Shown one piece after another: positions 23,126-32,627 of a stretch of 60,031 nt of DNA; position 1 is the first letter of the stretch, and every line of letters starts with the position of its first letter. The DNA comes from Pseudomonas aegrilactucae (GTDB lineage: Bacteria; Pseudomonadota; Gammaproteobacteria; Pseudomonadales; Pseudomonadaceae): positions 1-60,031 of the forward strand of contig NZ_JAHTBI010000067.1 in assembly GCF_019168305.1 (NCBI RefSeq), in the 5' to 3' direction. The notes under the pieces were generated by a model. That model did not search any database. It was not told the origin of the DNA and saw only the letters and a list, made by a program, of their open reading frames with translations. The position numbers and the translations under genes are program-made.

Positions 23126-23989
23126 ATGGCAGCAATTACTGCAGCGCTGGTCAAAGAACTGCGTGAGCGTACCGGCGAAGGCATGATGGATTGCAAGAAA
23201 GCCCTGGAAAAGGCTGACGGCGACATCGAAAAAGCCATTGATGACATGCGTGCTTCGGGCGCCATCAAGGCTGCTAAAAAGGCTGGCAACGTTGCCGCCG
23301 AAGGCGCCATCGCCATCAAGGCCGACGACAAGTCCGCCGTCCTGCTGGAAGTCAACTCGCAGACCGACTTCCTGGCCCTGCAAGACGACTTCAAGAACTT
23401 CGTCGCTGAAAGCGTTGAAGCGGCTTTCGCTGAAAAACTGACCGACGCCGCGCCGCTGATCGCTTCGCGCGAAGCAGCCCGTGAAGCCCTGGTCGCCAAG
23501 GTTGGCGAGAACGTCAACATCCGTCGCCTGGTGCGCGTTGAGGGTGACGTTGTCGGTACCTACCTGCACGGCAACAAGATCGGTGTTGCTGTTGTCCTGA
23601 AGGGCGGCGACGTCCAGCTGGCCAAAGAAATCGCCATGCACGTGGCTGCAAGCAACCCTGAGTTCCTGCTGCCGTCGGAAGTTTCGGCTGAAGCGATCGA
23701 ACGCGAAAAAGCGGTGTTCCTGCAGCTGAACGAAGAGAAGATCAAAGGCAAGCCTGAGAACATCGTCGAGAACATGGTCAAGGGCCGTATCTCGAAGTTC
23801 CTGGCCGAAGCCAGCCTGGTCGAGCAAGCGTTCGTCATGAACCCGGAAATCAAGGTCGGCGAACTGGCCAAGAAAGCCGGTGCTGAAATCGTTTCCTTCA
23901 CCTACTTCAAGGTAGGCGAAGGCATCGAGAAGCCAGTCGACAACTTCGCTGAAGAAGTTGCCGCACAGCTGGCTGCTGCCAAGCAGTAA
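23126..23989 (+). CDS. tsf: Elongation factor Ts
   Basis: EF-Ts exchanges GDP for GTP on EF-Tu. The 287-residue protein begins with the UBA-like N-terminal domain (MAAITAALVKELRERTGEGMMDCKKALEKA) and contains the conserved core TDFLALQDDF that inserts into EF-Tu, followed by the coiled-coil region and C-terminal module. CAAGAGGAA provides the ribosome binding site. A clear terminator follows at 24012-24048. A 193-nt gap containing the rpsB hairpin precedes it; bases 22991-23125 show no further gene. Confidence 0.98.
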   Translation: MAAITAALVKELRERTGEGMMDCKKALEKADGDIEKAIDDMRASGAIKAAKKAGNVAAEGAIAIKADDKSAVLLEVNSQTDFLALQDDFKNFVAESVEAAFAEKLTDAAPLIASREAAREALVAKVGENVNIRRLVRVEGDVVGTYLHGNKIGVAVVLKGGDVQLAKEIAMHVAASNPEFLLPSEVSAEAIEREKAVFLQLNEEKIKGKPENIVENMVKGRISKFLAEASLVEQAFVMNPEIKVGELAKKAGAEIVSFTYFKVGEGIEKPVDNFAEEVAAQLAAAKQ

Positions 23990-24011
23990 GACAGAGTCAC
24001 CTCTGTCGCCC

Positions 24012-24048
24012 CAAAGAGGCTGCCCGCTCACGCGCGCAGCCTCTTTGT
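24012..24048 (+). terminator. Terminator after tsf
   Basis: CAAAGAGGCTGC (24012-24023) pairs perfectly with GCAGCCTCTTTG (24037-24048) across a 13-nt loop, 22 nt after the tsf stop. Three T occur within the 3' arm, but no T-tract follows. Confidence 0.7.
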
Positions 24049-24168
24049 CAAAGCGGGGGCGGTTTACAAGATCGCCCCATGCTGGCGCAGTCGCTGCGCC
24101 ACGCTACAGTTAGCAGGCTGAAAACAGCCCGCCAGATTTTTTTCAAAACGCCGCAGGAGAGATTCGCA

Positions 24169-24912
24169 ATGGCTCAGCAGGGCAGTGGTTATCAAGCTCG
24201 CTATAAACGCATTCTACTCAAGCTTAGCGGCGAGGCCCTGATGGGCTCGGAAGAGTTCGGCATCGATCCCAAGGTGCTGGACCGCATGGCGCTGGAAGTC
24301 GGCCAACTGGTCGGTATCGGTGTTCAGGTCGGCCTGGTCATCGGCGGTGGCAACCTGTTCCGTGGCGCCGCGCTCAGCGCAGCGGGCATGGACCGCGTTA
24401 CCGGCGACCACATGGGCATGCTGGCCACGGTGATGAATGCACTGGCCATGCGTGACGCGCTGGAACGGGCCAACATTACCGCCATCGTCATGTCGGCGAT
24501 CTCCATGGTGGGCGTGACCGATCACTACGATCGGCGCAAGGCCATGCGCCACTTGAACTCGAAAGAAGTTGTGATTTTCGCTGCGGGTACCGGCAACCCG
24601 TTCTTCACCACCGACTCCGCCGCTTGCCTGCGCGCCATCGAAATCGATGCCGACGTGGTATTGAAGGCAACCAAGGTCGATGGTGTATACACTGCAGACC
24701 CATTCAAGGACCCGCATGCCGAGAAGTTCGATCATCTGACCTACGATGAAGTGCTGGATCGCAAGCTGGGGGTAATGGACCTGACGGCAATCTGCCTGTG
24801 CCGCGACCACAAGATGCCGTTGCGCGTCTTCAACATGAACAAGCCTGGCGCCCTGCTGAACATCGTGCACGGTGGCGCTGAAGGAACCCTGATCGAGGAA
24901 GTTCAAAAATGA
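24169..24912 (+). CDS. pyrH: UMP kinase PyrH
   Basis: PyrH phosphorylates UMP to UDP; the bacterial enzyme is a hexameric amino-acid-kinase-fold protein. The 247 residues show the phosphate-binding KLSGEALMG, the GGGNLFRGA loop, DHMGMLATVMNALA, and TGNPFFTTDSAA. I chose ATG 24169 (MAQQGSGYQARYKRI), which follows GCAGGAGAG; the frame extends upstream to 24079 without homology. It ends in ATGA with the frr start (4-nt overlap), so the two are translationally coupled. Confidence 0.97.
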   Translation: MAQQGSGYQARYKRILLKLSGEALMGSEEFGIDPKVLDRMALEVGQLVGIGVQVGLVIGGGNLFRGAALSAAGMDRVTGDHMGMLATVMNALAMRDALERANITAIVMSAISMVGVTDHYDRRKAMRHLNSKEVVIFAAGTGNPFFTTDSAACLRAIEIDADVVLKATKVDGVYTADPFKDPHAEKFDHLTYDEVLDRKLGVMDLTAICLCRDHKMPLRVFNMNKPGALLNIVHGGAEGTLIEEVQK

Positions 24913-25466
24913 TCAACGAAATCAAGAAAGACGCCCAAGAGCGCATGCACAAATCGCTGGAATCGCTGGCCCACGCGTTCAGCCGCATCCGTACCGGTCA
25001 GGCGCACCCCAGCGTCCTGGAAGGCGTCATGGTGCCTTACTACGGTACCGACACGCCGATCAAGCAAGTGGCCAACATCACCGTGAAAGATGCCCGTACC
25101 CTGCAGGTCGTGGCGTTCGAGCGCAACATGCTCGGTGCTGTCGACAAGGCCATCGGCAGTGCCGGCCTGAACCTCAACCCGACCAACCTGGGCGAGTTGC
25201 TGCTGATCACCATGCCGGCCCTGACCGAAGAGACCCGCAAGGGCTTCACCAAGCAGGCCCGTGAAGCGGCTGAAGATGCTCGCGTTGCCGTGCGCAACAT
25301 CCGTCGCGACGCCATCAGCCAGTTCAAGGACCTGGTCAAGGAAAAGGAAATCAGCGAAGACGACGAGCGTCGTGCCGCTGACGACATCCAGAAGCTGACC
25401 GACAAATTCGTGGCCGACATCGAAGTGGCCGTGAAGCAGAAAGAAAAGGACCTGATGGCCGTTTAA
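24909..25466 (+). CDS. frr: Ribosome recycling factor
   Basis: RRF, with EF-G, splits post-termination ribosomes. The 185-residue length is standard. The sequence shows the conserved helical domain (MINEIKKDAQERMHKSLESL, FSRIRTGQAHPSVL) and the C-terminal helix QKLTDKFVADIEVAVKQKEKDLMAV. Its start overlaps the pyrH stop by 4 nt, and uppS begins 18 nt after its stop, so pyrH-frr-uppS-cdsA-dxr reads as one transcript. Confidence 0.98.
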   Translation: MINEIKKDAQERMHKSLESLAHAFSRIRTGQAHPSVLEGVMVPYYGTDTPIKQVANITVKDARTLQVVAFERNMLGAVDKAIGSAGLNLNPTNLGELLLITMPALTEETRKGFTKQAREAAEDARVAVRNIRRDAISQFKDLVKEKEISEDDERRAADDIQKLTDKFVADIEVAVKQKEKDLMAV

Positions 25467-25484
25467 GGGCCGGGACTTTTTTCA

Positions 25485-26240
25485 ATGGAAAAGACCAAGC
25501 AGGGTGTGCCGTCCGTGGTGCCGCGCCATGTCGCGATCATCATGGACGGAAATAATCGCTGGGCGAAAAAACGCCTGTTGCCGGGCGTTGCCGGGCACAA
25601 GGCGGGTGTCGACGCGGTGCGCGCGGTCATCGAGGTGTGCGCCGAGGCCAAGGTCGAGGTGCTGACCCTGTTCGCCTTCTCCAGCGAAAACTGGCAGCGC
25701 CCGGCCGAAGAGGTCGGCGCGCTGATGGAGCTGTTCTTCACGGCGCTGCGCCGTGAGGCCAGGCGGCTCAATGAAAACAACATCAGCCTGCGTATCATCG
25801 GTGATCGCTCGCGCTTTCATCCCGAGTTGCAGGCTGCCATGCGCGAAGCCGAGGCGCTGACCGCCGGCAGCAACCGCTTCATCCTGCAGATCGCCGCCAA
25901 CTATGGGGGGCAGTGGGATATCGCCCAGGCCGCCCAGCGCCTGGCGCGTGAAGTACAGGCCGGGCATCTGCGCCCGGAAGACATCACCCCCGAATTGCTG
26001 CAGCCGTGCCTGGCCACGGGCGACCTGCCGTTGCCGGACCTGTGCATTCGCACCGGTGGCGAGCACCGCATCAGCAATTTCCTGCTGTGGCAGCTGGCGT
26101 ACGCCGAGCTGTACTTCTCCGACCTGTTCTGGCCGGACTTCAAACACGAGGCCATGCGCACTGCATTGGCCGATTTCGCTTCGCGCCAGCGCCGCTTCGG
26201 TAAAACCAGCGAGCAGGTCGAAGCTGGAGCCCGTGCTTAA
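25485..26240 (+). CDS. uppS: Undecaprenyl diphosphate synthase
   Basis: UppS condenses eight isopentenyl diphosphates onto farnesyl diphosphate to make the C55 carrier for peptidoglycan and O-antigen. The 251-residue cis-prenyltransferase shows VAIIMDGNNRWAKKR with the catalytic Asp, FAFSSENWQRP, and the RTGGEHRISNFLLWQ signature. The stop codon shares one base with the cdsA start (TAATG), so translation of the pair is coupled. Confidence 0.97.
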   Translation: MEKTKQGVPSVVPRHVAIIMDGNNRWAKKRLLPGVAGHKAGVDAVRAVIEVCAEAKVEVLTLFAFSSENWQRPAEEVGALMELFFTALRREARRLNENNISLRIIGDRSRFHPELQAAMREAEALTAGSNRFILQIAANYGGQWDIAQAAQRLAREVQAGHLRPEDITPELLQPCLATGDLPLPDLCIRTGGEHRISNFLLWQLAYAELYFSDLFWPDFKHEAMRTALADFASRQRRFGKTSEQVEAGARA

Positions 26241-27055
26241 TGCTTAAACAACGCATCATCACTGCGCTGATCCTGTTGCCGATTGCCCTGTGCGGGTTCT
26301 TTTTGCTGGATGGGGCGAGCTTCGCCCTGTTCATCGGCCTGGTGGTTACCCTGGGCGCCTGGGAATGGGCACGCCTGGCCGGGCTTGTCGCCCAGGGCCT
26401 GCGTGTGGCCTATGCGGCCGTGGTCGCCGGGCTGCTGATGCTGCTGCACCTGATGCCCGACCTTGCGCCCTGGGTGCTGGGGGCGTCGGTACTGTGGTGG
26501 GGGCTGGCCACCTGGCTGGTGCTCACTTACCCGCGCAGCAGTGAACTCTGGGCGAGTGCGGCGTGCCGCCTGCTGATCGGCCTGCTGGTGTTGCTGCCGG
26601 CCTGGCAGGGGCTGGTGCTGATCAAACACTGGCCAATGGGCAACTGGCTGATCCTGGCGGTCATGGTGCTGGTGTGGGGCGCCGACATCGGTGCGTATTT
26701 CTCGGGCCGGGCCTTCGGCAAGCGCAAGCTGGCACCACAGGTCAGCCCGGGCAAGAGCTGGGAAGGGGTCTACGGTGGCCTGGCGCTGAGCCTGGTGATC
26801 ACGGCGGTGGTCGGTGTGAGCCGCGACTGGAGTGCCGGTGAACTGATCCTTGGCCTGATCGGCGCTGCCGTGGTGGTGCTGGTGTCAGTGGTGGGCGACC
26901 TGACCGAAAGCATGTTCAAGCGTCGCTCCGGGATCAAGGACAGCAGCAATCTGTTGCCGGGCCATGGCGGCGTTCTGGACCGTATCGACAGCCTGACGGC
27001 GGCGATCCCGGTGTTTGCGGTGCTGTTGTGGGCTGCCAATTGGGGCGCACTGTGA
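26240..27055 (+). CDS. cdsA: Phosphatidate cytidylyltransferase CdsA
   Basis: CdsA makes CDP-diacylglycerol from phosphatidate and CTP at the inner membrane. The 271-residue protein has about eight hydrophobic segments and ends with the CDP-DAG synthase signature SMFKRRSGIKDSSNLLPGHG followed by GVLDRIDSL. It overlaps uppS by one base at its start and dxr by 4 nt at its end (GTGA). Confidence 0.96.
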   Translation: MLKQRIITALILLPIALCGFFLLDGASFALFIGLVVTLGAWEWARLAGLVAQGLRVAYAAVVAGLLMLLHLMPDLAPWVLGASVLWWGLATWLVLTYPRSSELWASAACRLLIGLLVLLPAWQGLVLIKHWPMGNWLILAVMVLVWGADIGAYFSGRAFGKRKLAPQVSPGKSWEGVYGGLALSLVITAVVGVSRDWSAGELILGLIGAAVVVLVSVVGDLTESMFKRRSGIKDSSNLLPGHGGVLDRIDSLTAAIPVFAVLLWAANWGAL

Positions 27056-28242
27056 GCCGTGCTCAGCGTATTACCGTGCTGGGCGCTACAGGCTCGATCG
27101 GCTTGAGTACGCTGGACGTCATTGCGCGCCATCCCGAGCGCTACCAGGTGTTTGCCTTGAGCGGCTATTCGCGCCTGGCCGAGCTGTTGGCCTTGTGCCT
27201 GCGTCATGCGCCGGCGTTTGCCGTGGTGCCTGGCGCGGCGGCGGCGCAACAGCTGCAGGCCGATCTGCGTGCCGCCGGCTCGCGCACCGAGGTGCTGGTG
27301 GGCGAAGCAGGCTTGTGTCAGGTGGCGGCCGACCCGCAGGTGGATGCGGTGATGGCGGCCATCGTCGGTGCGGCGGGCCTGCGCCCGACCCTGGCGGCGG
27401 TGGAGGCCGGCAAGAAGGTGTTGCTGGCCAACAAGGAAGCGCTGGTGATGTCCGGTGCGCTGTTCATGCAGGCGGTCCAGCGCAGTGGCGCGGTGCTGCT
27501 GCCGATCGACAGCGAGCACAATGCGATCTTCCAGTGCCTGCCTGGCGATTATGCCCGTGGCCTGGCCCAGGTGGGCGTGCGCCGTATCCTGCTGACGGCC
27601 TCGGGCGGGCCATTTCGCCAGACCCCGCTGGAGCAGTTGGCGCACGTCACGCCCGAGCAGGCCTGTGCTCACCCGAACTGGTCGATGGGGCGCAAGATTT
27701 CCGTCGACTCGGCGAGCATGATGAACAAGGGCCTGGAGCTGATCGAAGCGTGCTGGCTGTTCGATGCGAAGCCGGCCCAGGTCGAGGTGGTGATCCACCC
27801 GCAAAGCGTCATCCACTCGCTGGTCGACTATGTCGACGGCTCGGTGCTGGCGCAGTTGGGCAACCCGGACATGCGCACGCCGATCGCCAACGCGCTGGCC
27901 TGGCCCGAGCGGATCGACTCGGGCGTGGCGCCGCTGGATCTGTTCGCCATTGCCCGGCTGGACTTCGAGGCGCCGGATGAGCAGCGCTTCCCGTGCCTGC
28001 GTCTGACACGCGAAGCGGCCGAGGCGGGCAATAGCGCGCCGGCGATGCTCAATGCTGCCAACGAAGTGGCAGTCGAGGCATTTCTTCAGGGGCGCATCCG
28101 CTTTGTGCAGATCGCGAGTATCATCGAACACGTGCTCGATCAGGAGCCGGTCGTTGCAGTGCCTACGCTGGGCGCGGTGTTTGCCGCCGACCAATGTGCG
28201 CGCCGCCTGGCCGGGCACTGGTTGGAGCGTCACGGGTGCTGA
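27052..28242 (+). CDS. dxr: 1-deoxy-D-xylulose 5-phosphate reductoisomerase
   Basis: Dxr converts DXP to 2-C-methyl-D-erythritol 4-phosphate with NADPH, the second step of the MEP isoprenoid pathway. The 396-residue protein has the NADPH motif VLGATGSIGLSTLDV near the N-terminus, the metal site PIDSEHNAIFQCL and the substrate region ASGGPFRQTPLEQL…HPNWSMGRKISVDSASMMNKGLE. I use the GTG at 27052, giving MSRAQRITVLG and a 4-nt overlap with the cdsA stop. IspD and IspF, later enzymes of this pathway, are also in this window. Confidence 0.96.
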   Translation: MSRAQRITVLGATGSIGLSTLDVIARHPERYQVFALSGYSRLAELLALCLRHAPAFAVVPGAAAAQQLQADLRAAGSRTEVLVGEAGLCQVAADPQVDAVMAAIVGAAGLRPTLAAVEAGKKVLLANKEALVMSGALFMQAVQRSGAVLLPIDSEHNAIFQCLPGDYARGLAQVGVRRILLTASGGPFRQTPLEQLAHVTPEQACAHPNWSMGRKISVDSASMMNKGLELIEACWLFDAKPAQVEVVIHPQSVIHSLVDYVDGSVLAQLGNPDMRTPIANALAWPERIDSGVAPLDLFAIARLDFEAPDEQRFPCLRLTREAAEAGNSAPAMLNAANEVAVEAFLQGRIRFVQIASIIEHVLDQEPVVAVPTLGAVFAADQCARRLAGHWLERHGC

Positions 28243-28299
28243 CGTGAAACGCCGCCATGGGTTGCGCCAGCACCTGCTGAACGTCATTCGGAGAAAGAC

Positions 28300-29652
28300 A
28301 TGAGTGCGCTCTACATGATTATCGGCACCCTGGTGGCATTGGGTGTGCTGGTCACCTTTCACGAGTTCGGTCACTTCTGGGTGGCGCGGCGCTGTGGCGT
28401 CAAGGTATTGCGGTTTTCCGTAGGCTTCGGCATGCCGCTGGTGCGCTGGCATGACCGTCACGGCACCGAATTCGTGGTCGCGGCCATCCCGCTGGGCGGC
28501 TACGTGAAGATGCTCGACGAGCGTGAGGGCGAGGTGCCTGCGCACCAGCTCGACCAGTCGTTCAACCGCAAGAGCGTGCGCCAGCGCATCGCGATCGTGG
28601 CTGCCGGCCCGATCGCCAACTTCCTGCTCGCCATCGTGTTCTTCTGGGCCCTGGCGATGCTCGGCAACCAGCAGGCGCGTCCGGTCATCGGCGATGTCGA
28701 GGTCGGTAGCCTGGCCGCCGTGGCAGGCCTTGGGGCAGGGCAGGAGATCGTTGCGGTCGATGGCAAGCCGACCAATGGCTGGGCGGCAGTCAATCTGCAA
28801 CTGGTGCGCCGTCTGGGTGAGAGCGGTGCGTTGCAGGTCAGCGTGCGCCAGGAGGGCGCCAGCGCCGACAGCAGCCACACGATCAAGCTTGATGATTGGC
28901 TCAAGGGCGCCGACGAGCCCGACCCGATCCGCTCCCTGGGCATTCGCCCGTGGCGCCCGGCGCTGGCACCTGTGCTCGCCGAGCTGGATCCAAAAGGCCC
29001 GGCGCAGGCCGCCGGTCTGAAAACCGGTGATCGCCTGCTGGCCCTCGACGGCCAGGCATTGACCGATTGGCAGCAAGTGGTCGACCGTGTGCGTGGCCTG
29101 GCAGGCAGCCGTATCCTGCTGAGCGTCGAGCGCGACGGTGCGCCGCTGGAACTGCCGGTGACCCTGGCCAGCCGCGGCGAGGGCAAGAGTGCCAGTGGTT
29201 ATCTGGGGGCTGGCGTCGCCCCGGTGGAATGGCCGCCGGCCATGTTGCGCGAGGTTACCTATGGCCCGCTCGAAGCCTTTGGCGAAGGGGTTTCACGTAC
29301 CTGGAACATGAGCGTACTGACCCTGGATTCGCTGAAGAAAATGCTGTTCGGCGAGCTCTCGGTAAAAAACTTGAGCGGACCGATAACCATTGCTAAAGTG
29401 GCGGGCGCTTCAGCCCAGTCCGGTGTTGGGGATTTCCTGAATTTCCTCGCCTACCTGAGCATTAGCCTGGGGGTTCTTAATTTGCTGCCCATTCCTGTAC
29501 TGGATGGGGGGCATTTGCTGTTTTACCTGATCGAATGGGCGCGTGGTCGTCCGTTGTCGGATCGGGTGCAAGGTTGGGGGGTCCAGATCGGTATCAGTTT
29601 GGTAGTCGGGGTGATGTTGCTGGCCCTGATAAACGATTTGGGTCGACTGTAA
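28300..29652 (+). CDS. rseP: Site-2 protease RseP
   Basis: RseP cleaves the anti-sigma factor (RseA/MucA type) inside the membrane after DegS-type cleavage, releasing the envelope-stress sigma factor. The 450-residue protein has the zinc site HEFGH at residues 21-25 in the first membrane helix, two PDZ domains (about 115-200 and 210-300), and the second metal motif NLLPIPVLDGG near the C-terminus. GGAGAAAGAC precedes the ATG. It follows dxr after 57 nt and precedes bamA after 75 nt. Confidence 0.97.
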   Translation: MSALYMIIGTLVALGVLVTFHEFGHFWVARRCGVKVLRFSVGFGMPLVRWHDRHGTEFVVAAIPLGGYVKMLDEREGEVPAHQLDQSFNRKSVRQRIAIVAAGPIANFLLAIVFFWALAMLGNQQARPVIGDVEVGSLAAVAGLGAGQEIVAVDGKPTNGWAAVNLQLVRRLGESGALQVSVRQEGASADSSHTIKLDDWLKGADEPDPIRSLGIRPWRPALAPVLAELDPKGPAQAAGLKTGDRLLALDGQALTDWQQVVDRVRGLAGSRILLSVERDGAPLELPVTLASRGEGKSASGYLGAGVAPVEWPPAMLREVTYGPLEAFGEGVSRTWNMSVLTLDSLKKMLFGELSVKNLSGPITIAKVAGASAQSGVGDFLNFLAYLSISLGVLNLLPIPVLDGGHLLFYLIEWARGRPLSDRVQGWGVQIGISLVVGVMLLALINDLGRL

Positions 29653-29671
29653 CGCTTCGCTCAATTGCGAA

Positions 29672-29692
29672 CCTGCCGCACTCCTGCGGCGG
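29672..29692 (+). other. Short hairpin between rseP and bamA
   Basis: CCTGCCGCA and TGCGGCGGG pair (one G-T) across a 4-nt loop, 20 nt after the rseP stop and 35 nt before the bamA start. The downstream sequence TCGTTTATT is only mildly T-rich. It may be an attenuator or processing site separating the rseP and bamA sections. Confidence 0.45.
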
Positions 29693-29727
29693 GTCGTTTA
29701 TTGCCAGTTGGAATAAGAAAGGACTTC

Positions 29728-32076
29728 ATGAAACGTCTGCTGCTAACTGCGGTTCTCGCCGTACTGATGATCGCTGAAGTTCACGCCGAGTCCTTCACCA
29801 TCTCCGATATTCGTGTCAATGGTCTGCAGCGGGTTTCCGCGGGCAGCGTGTTCGGCGCTTTGCCATTGAACGTTGGGGACGAGGCCGATGATCGGCGCCT
29901 GGTGGATTCCACCCGCGCGCTGTTCAAGACCGGTTTCTTCCAGGACATCCAACTGGGTCGCGACGGCAACGTCCTGATCATCACTGTGGTCGAACGTCCC
30001 TCGGTGTCGAGCATCGAGATCGAAGGCAACAAGGCGATCAGTACCGAAGACCTGATGAAGGGCCTGAAACAGTCGGGCCTGGCCGAAGGTGAAATCTTCC
30101 AGCGCGCCACCCTTGAAGGTGTGCGTAACGAGCTGCAACGCCAGTACGTCGCCCAGGGCCGCTACTCGGCCGAGGTCGACGCCGAGGTGGTGCCGCAGCC
30201 GCGCAACCGCGTGAGCCTGAAGATCAAGATCAACGAAGGCACGGTCGCGGCCATCCAGCACATCAACGTCGTGGGCAACACCAAGTTCAGCGACGACGAG
30301 CTGGCCAGCCTGTTCGAGCTCAAGACCACCAACTGGCTGTCGTTCTTCAAGAATGACGACAAGTACGCCCGCGAAAAACTCTCCGGTGACCTGGAGCGTC
30401 TGCGTTCCTACTACCTGGACCGCGGCTACATCAACATGGACATCGCCTCCACCCAGGTGTCGATCACCCCGGACAAGAAGCACGTCTACATCACGGTCAA
30501 CGTCAACGAAGGCGAGAAGTACACCGTTCGTGACGTCAAGCTGTCCGGCGACCTGAAGGTACCGGAAGACCAGGTCAAGGCGCTGATGCTGGTGCAGCCT
30601 GGCCAGGTGTTCTCGCGCAAGGTGATGACCACCACGTCCGAGCTGATCACCCGTCGCCTGGGCAACGAAGGCTATACCTTCGCCAACGTCAACGGCGTGC
30701 CACAGCCTCACGATGATGACCATACCGTCGACATCACCTTCGTGGTCGACCCGGGCAAGCGCGCCTACGTCAACCGCATCAACTTCCGTGGCAACACCAA
30801 GTCCGAAGACGAAGTGCTGCGTCGCGAAATGCGTCAGATGGAAGGTGGCTGGGCGTCGACCTACCTGATCGACCAGTCCAAGACCCGTCTGGAGCGTCTG
30901 GGCTTCTTCAAGGAAGCCAACGTCGAGACCCCGGCCGTACCGGGCACCGACGACCAGGTCGACGTCAACTACAGCGTCGAAGAACAAGCCTCCGGTTCCA
31001 TCACCGCCAGTGTCGGTTTCGCCCAGAGCGCGGGCCTGATCCTGGGTGGTTCGATCAGCCAGAACAACTTCCTGGGTACCGGTAACAAGGTCTCCATCGG
31101 CCTGACCCGTTCGGAATACCAGAGCCGCTACAACTTCGGCTTCGTGGACCCCTACTGGACTGCCGACGGCGTCAGCCTGGGTTACAACGCCTTCTACCGC
31201 ACCACCGACTACGATGACCTCGACGTCGACGTGGCCAGCTATGCGGTGGACAGCCTGGGTGCGGGCGTCAGCGTCGGCTACCCGATCAGCGAGACCTCGC
31301 GCCTGACCTTCGGCCTGACTGCCCAGCAGGACAAGATCAAGACCGGCCGCTACACCGTTGACGAGATCTTCGACTTCGTCAAAGAGGAAGGCGACAACTA
31401 CCTGAACTTCAAGGCCTCGGCCGGCTGGTCCGAATCGACCCTGAACAAGGGCGTGCTGGCCACCCGTGGCCACTCGCAGAGCCTGGTGCTTGAAGCGACC
31501 ACGCCGGGCAGCGACCTGTCGTTCTTCAAGCTCGACTACCGTGGCCAGCTGTTCAAGCCGATCAACAACGACTACACCCTGCGTCTGCACACCGAGCTGG
31601 GTTATGGTGATGGCTTCGGCGGTACCTCGGGCCTGCCGTTCTACGAGAACTACTACGCCGGTGGCTTCAACTCGGTACGTGGCTTCAAGGACAGCAGCCT
31701 GGGGCCGCGCAGCACGCCAAGTACCGGCAAGAACCCTGGCACCGCGCTCGACCCGGACCAGGATCCCCTGCCGTTCGGCGGCAACGTGCTGGTACAGGGT
31801 GGTATGGAACTGCTGTTCCCGCTGCCGTTCGTCAAGGACCAGCGCTCGCTGCGCACCTCGGTCTTCTGGGATGTGGGTAACGTGTTCGACACCAACTGCG
31901 GTTCCAAGCCTGATTGCGAGAAGGTCGGCCTGGGTGGCCTGGCCAGCTCGGTCGGTCTGGGCGTGACCTGGATTACCGCACTGGGCCCGCTGAGCTTCAG
32001 CCTGGCGATGCCGGTGAAGAAACCGGACGAAGCCGATACCCAGGTGTTCCAATTCTCTCTGGGTCAGACCTTCTAA
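29728..32076 (+). CDS. bamA: Outer-membrane assembly factor BamA
   Basis: BamA is the core of the Bam complex that folds beta-barrel proteins into the outer membrane. The 782-residue precursor has a signal peptide (MKRLLLTAVLAVLMIAEVHA), five POTRA domains (about residues 22-420) and a 16-strand barrel. The lid-lock loop motif appears as VRGFKDSSLGPR, and the protein ends in phenylalanine (FSLGQTF), the outer-membrane recognition feature. The start at 29728 follows AGAAAGGA; the frame extends to 29665 without support. It is followed by skp in the usual order. Confidence 0.97.
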   Translation: MKRLLLTAVLAVLMIAEVHAESFTISDIRVNGLQRVSAGSVFGALPLNVGDEADDRRLVDSTRALFKTGFFQDIQLGRDGNVLIITVVERPSVSSIEIEGNKAISTEDLMKGLKQSGLAEGEIFQRATLEGVRNELQRQYVAQGRYSAEVDAEVVPQPRNRVSLKIKINEGTVAAIQHINVVGNTKFSDDELASLFELKTTNWLSFFKNDDKYAREKLSGDLERLRSYYLDRGYINMDIASTQVSITPDKKHVYITVNVNEGEKYTVRDVKLSGDLKVPEDQVKALMLVQPGQVFSRKVMTTTSELITRRLGNEGYTFANVNGVPQPHDDDHTVDITFVVDPGKRAYVNRINFRGNTKSEDEVLRREMRQMEGGWASTYLIDQSKTRLERLGFFKEANVETPAVPGTDDQVDVNYSVEEQASGSITASVGFAQSAGLILGGSISQNNFLGTGNKVSIGLTRSEYQSRYNFGFVDPYWTADGVSLGYNAFYRTTDYDDLDVDVASYAVDSLGAGVSVGYPISETSRLTFGLTAQQDKIKTGRYTVDEIFDFVKEEGDNYLNFKASAGWSESTLNKGVLATRGHSQSLVLEATTPGSDLSFFKLDYRGQLFKPINNDYTLRLHTELGYGDGFGGTSGLPFYENYYAGGFNSVRGFKDSSLGPRSTPSTGKNPGTALDPDQDPLPFGGNVLVQGGMELLFPLPFVKDQRSLRTSVFWDVGNVFDTNCGSKPDCEKVGLGGLASSVGLGVTWITALGPLSFSLAMPVKKPDEADTQVFQFSLGQTF

Positions 32077-32121
32077 GGGTCTGCCCCGCGTAAACGACAA
32101 CGGATTCTGTAGGAGTGCATC

Positions 32122-32625
32122 GTGCGTAAGTTGACTCAACTGGCTGTACTGGCTGCGACCCTGATCGCGACCCCGGCATTTGCCGAGATGAAAATCGCCG
32201 TTCTGAACTATCAGATGGCCCTGCTGGAATCGGACGCGGCAAAGAAGTACGCAGTCGATGCCGAGAAGAAATTCGGCCCGCAACTGACCAAGTTGAAAAA
32301 CCTGGAAAGCAGCGCCAAGGGCATCCAGGACCGTCTGGTCAAGGGTGGCGACAAGATGGCCCAGGGCGAGCGTGAGCGTCTGGAGCTTGAATTCAAGCAA
32401 AAGGCTCGTGACTTCCAGTTCCAGTCCAAGGAGCTGAACGAAGCCAAGGCCGTGGCCGACCGCGAGATGCTCAAGCAGCTCAAGCCCAAGCTCGACGGTG
32501 CCGTGGAAGAAGTGATCAAGAAAGGTGCCTTCGACCTGGTGCTCGAGCGTGGCGCGGTCATTGATGTCAAGCCTCAGTTCGACATCACCCGCCAAGTCAT
32601 CGAGCGCATGAACCAGTCCCGTTGA
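32122..32625 (+). CDS. skp: Periplasmic chaperone Skp (OmpH)
   Basis: Skp holds unfolded outer-membrane proteins in the periplasm and delivers them to BamA. The 167-residue precursor begins with GTG after a strong AGGAG and has a signal peptide ending TPAFA. The mature part is a short beta core followed by long, Lys/Glu-rich coiled arms (residues about 45-125). The stop codon lies 2 nt before the lpxD ATG. Confidence 0.95.
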   Translation: MRKLTQLAVLAATLIATPAFAEMKIAVLNYQMALLESDAAKKYAVDAEKKFGPQLTKLKNLESSAKGIQDRLVKGGDKMAQGERERLELEFKQKARDFQFQSKELNEAKAVADREMLKQLKPKLDGAVEEVIKKGAFDLVLERGAVIDVKPQFDITRQVIERMNQSR

Positions 32626-32627
32626 AC

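Noticed and set aside
29743..32595. A 950-codon minus-strand open frame opposite bamA and skp
   Set aside because: Same cause as above; no recognisable motif or ribosome site, while BamA and Skp are complete on the plus strand.
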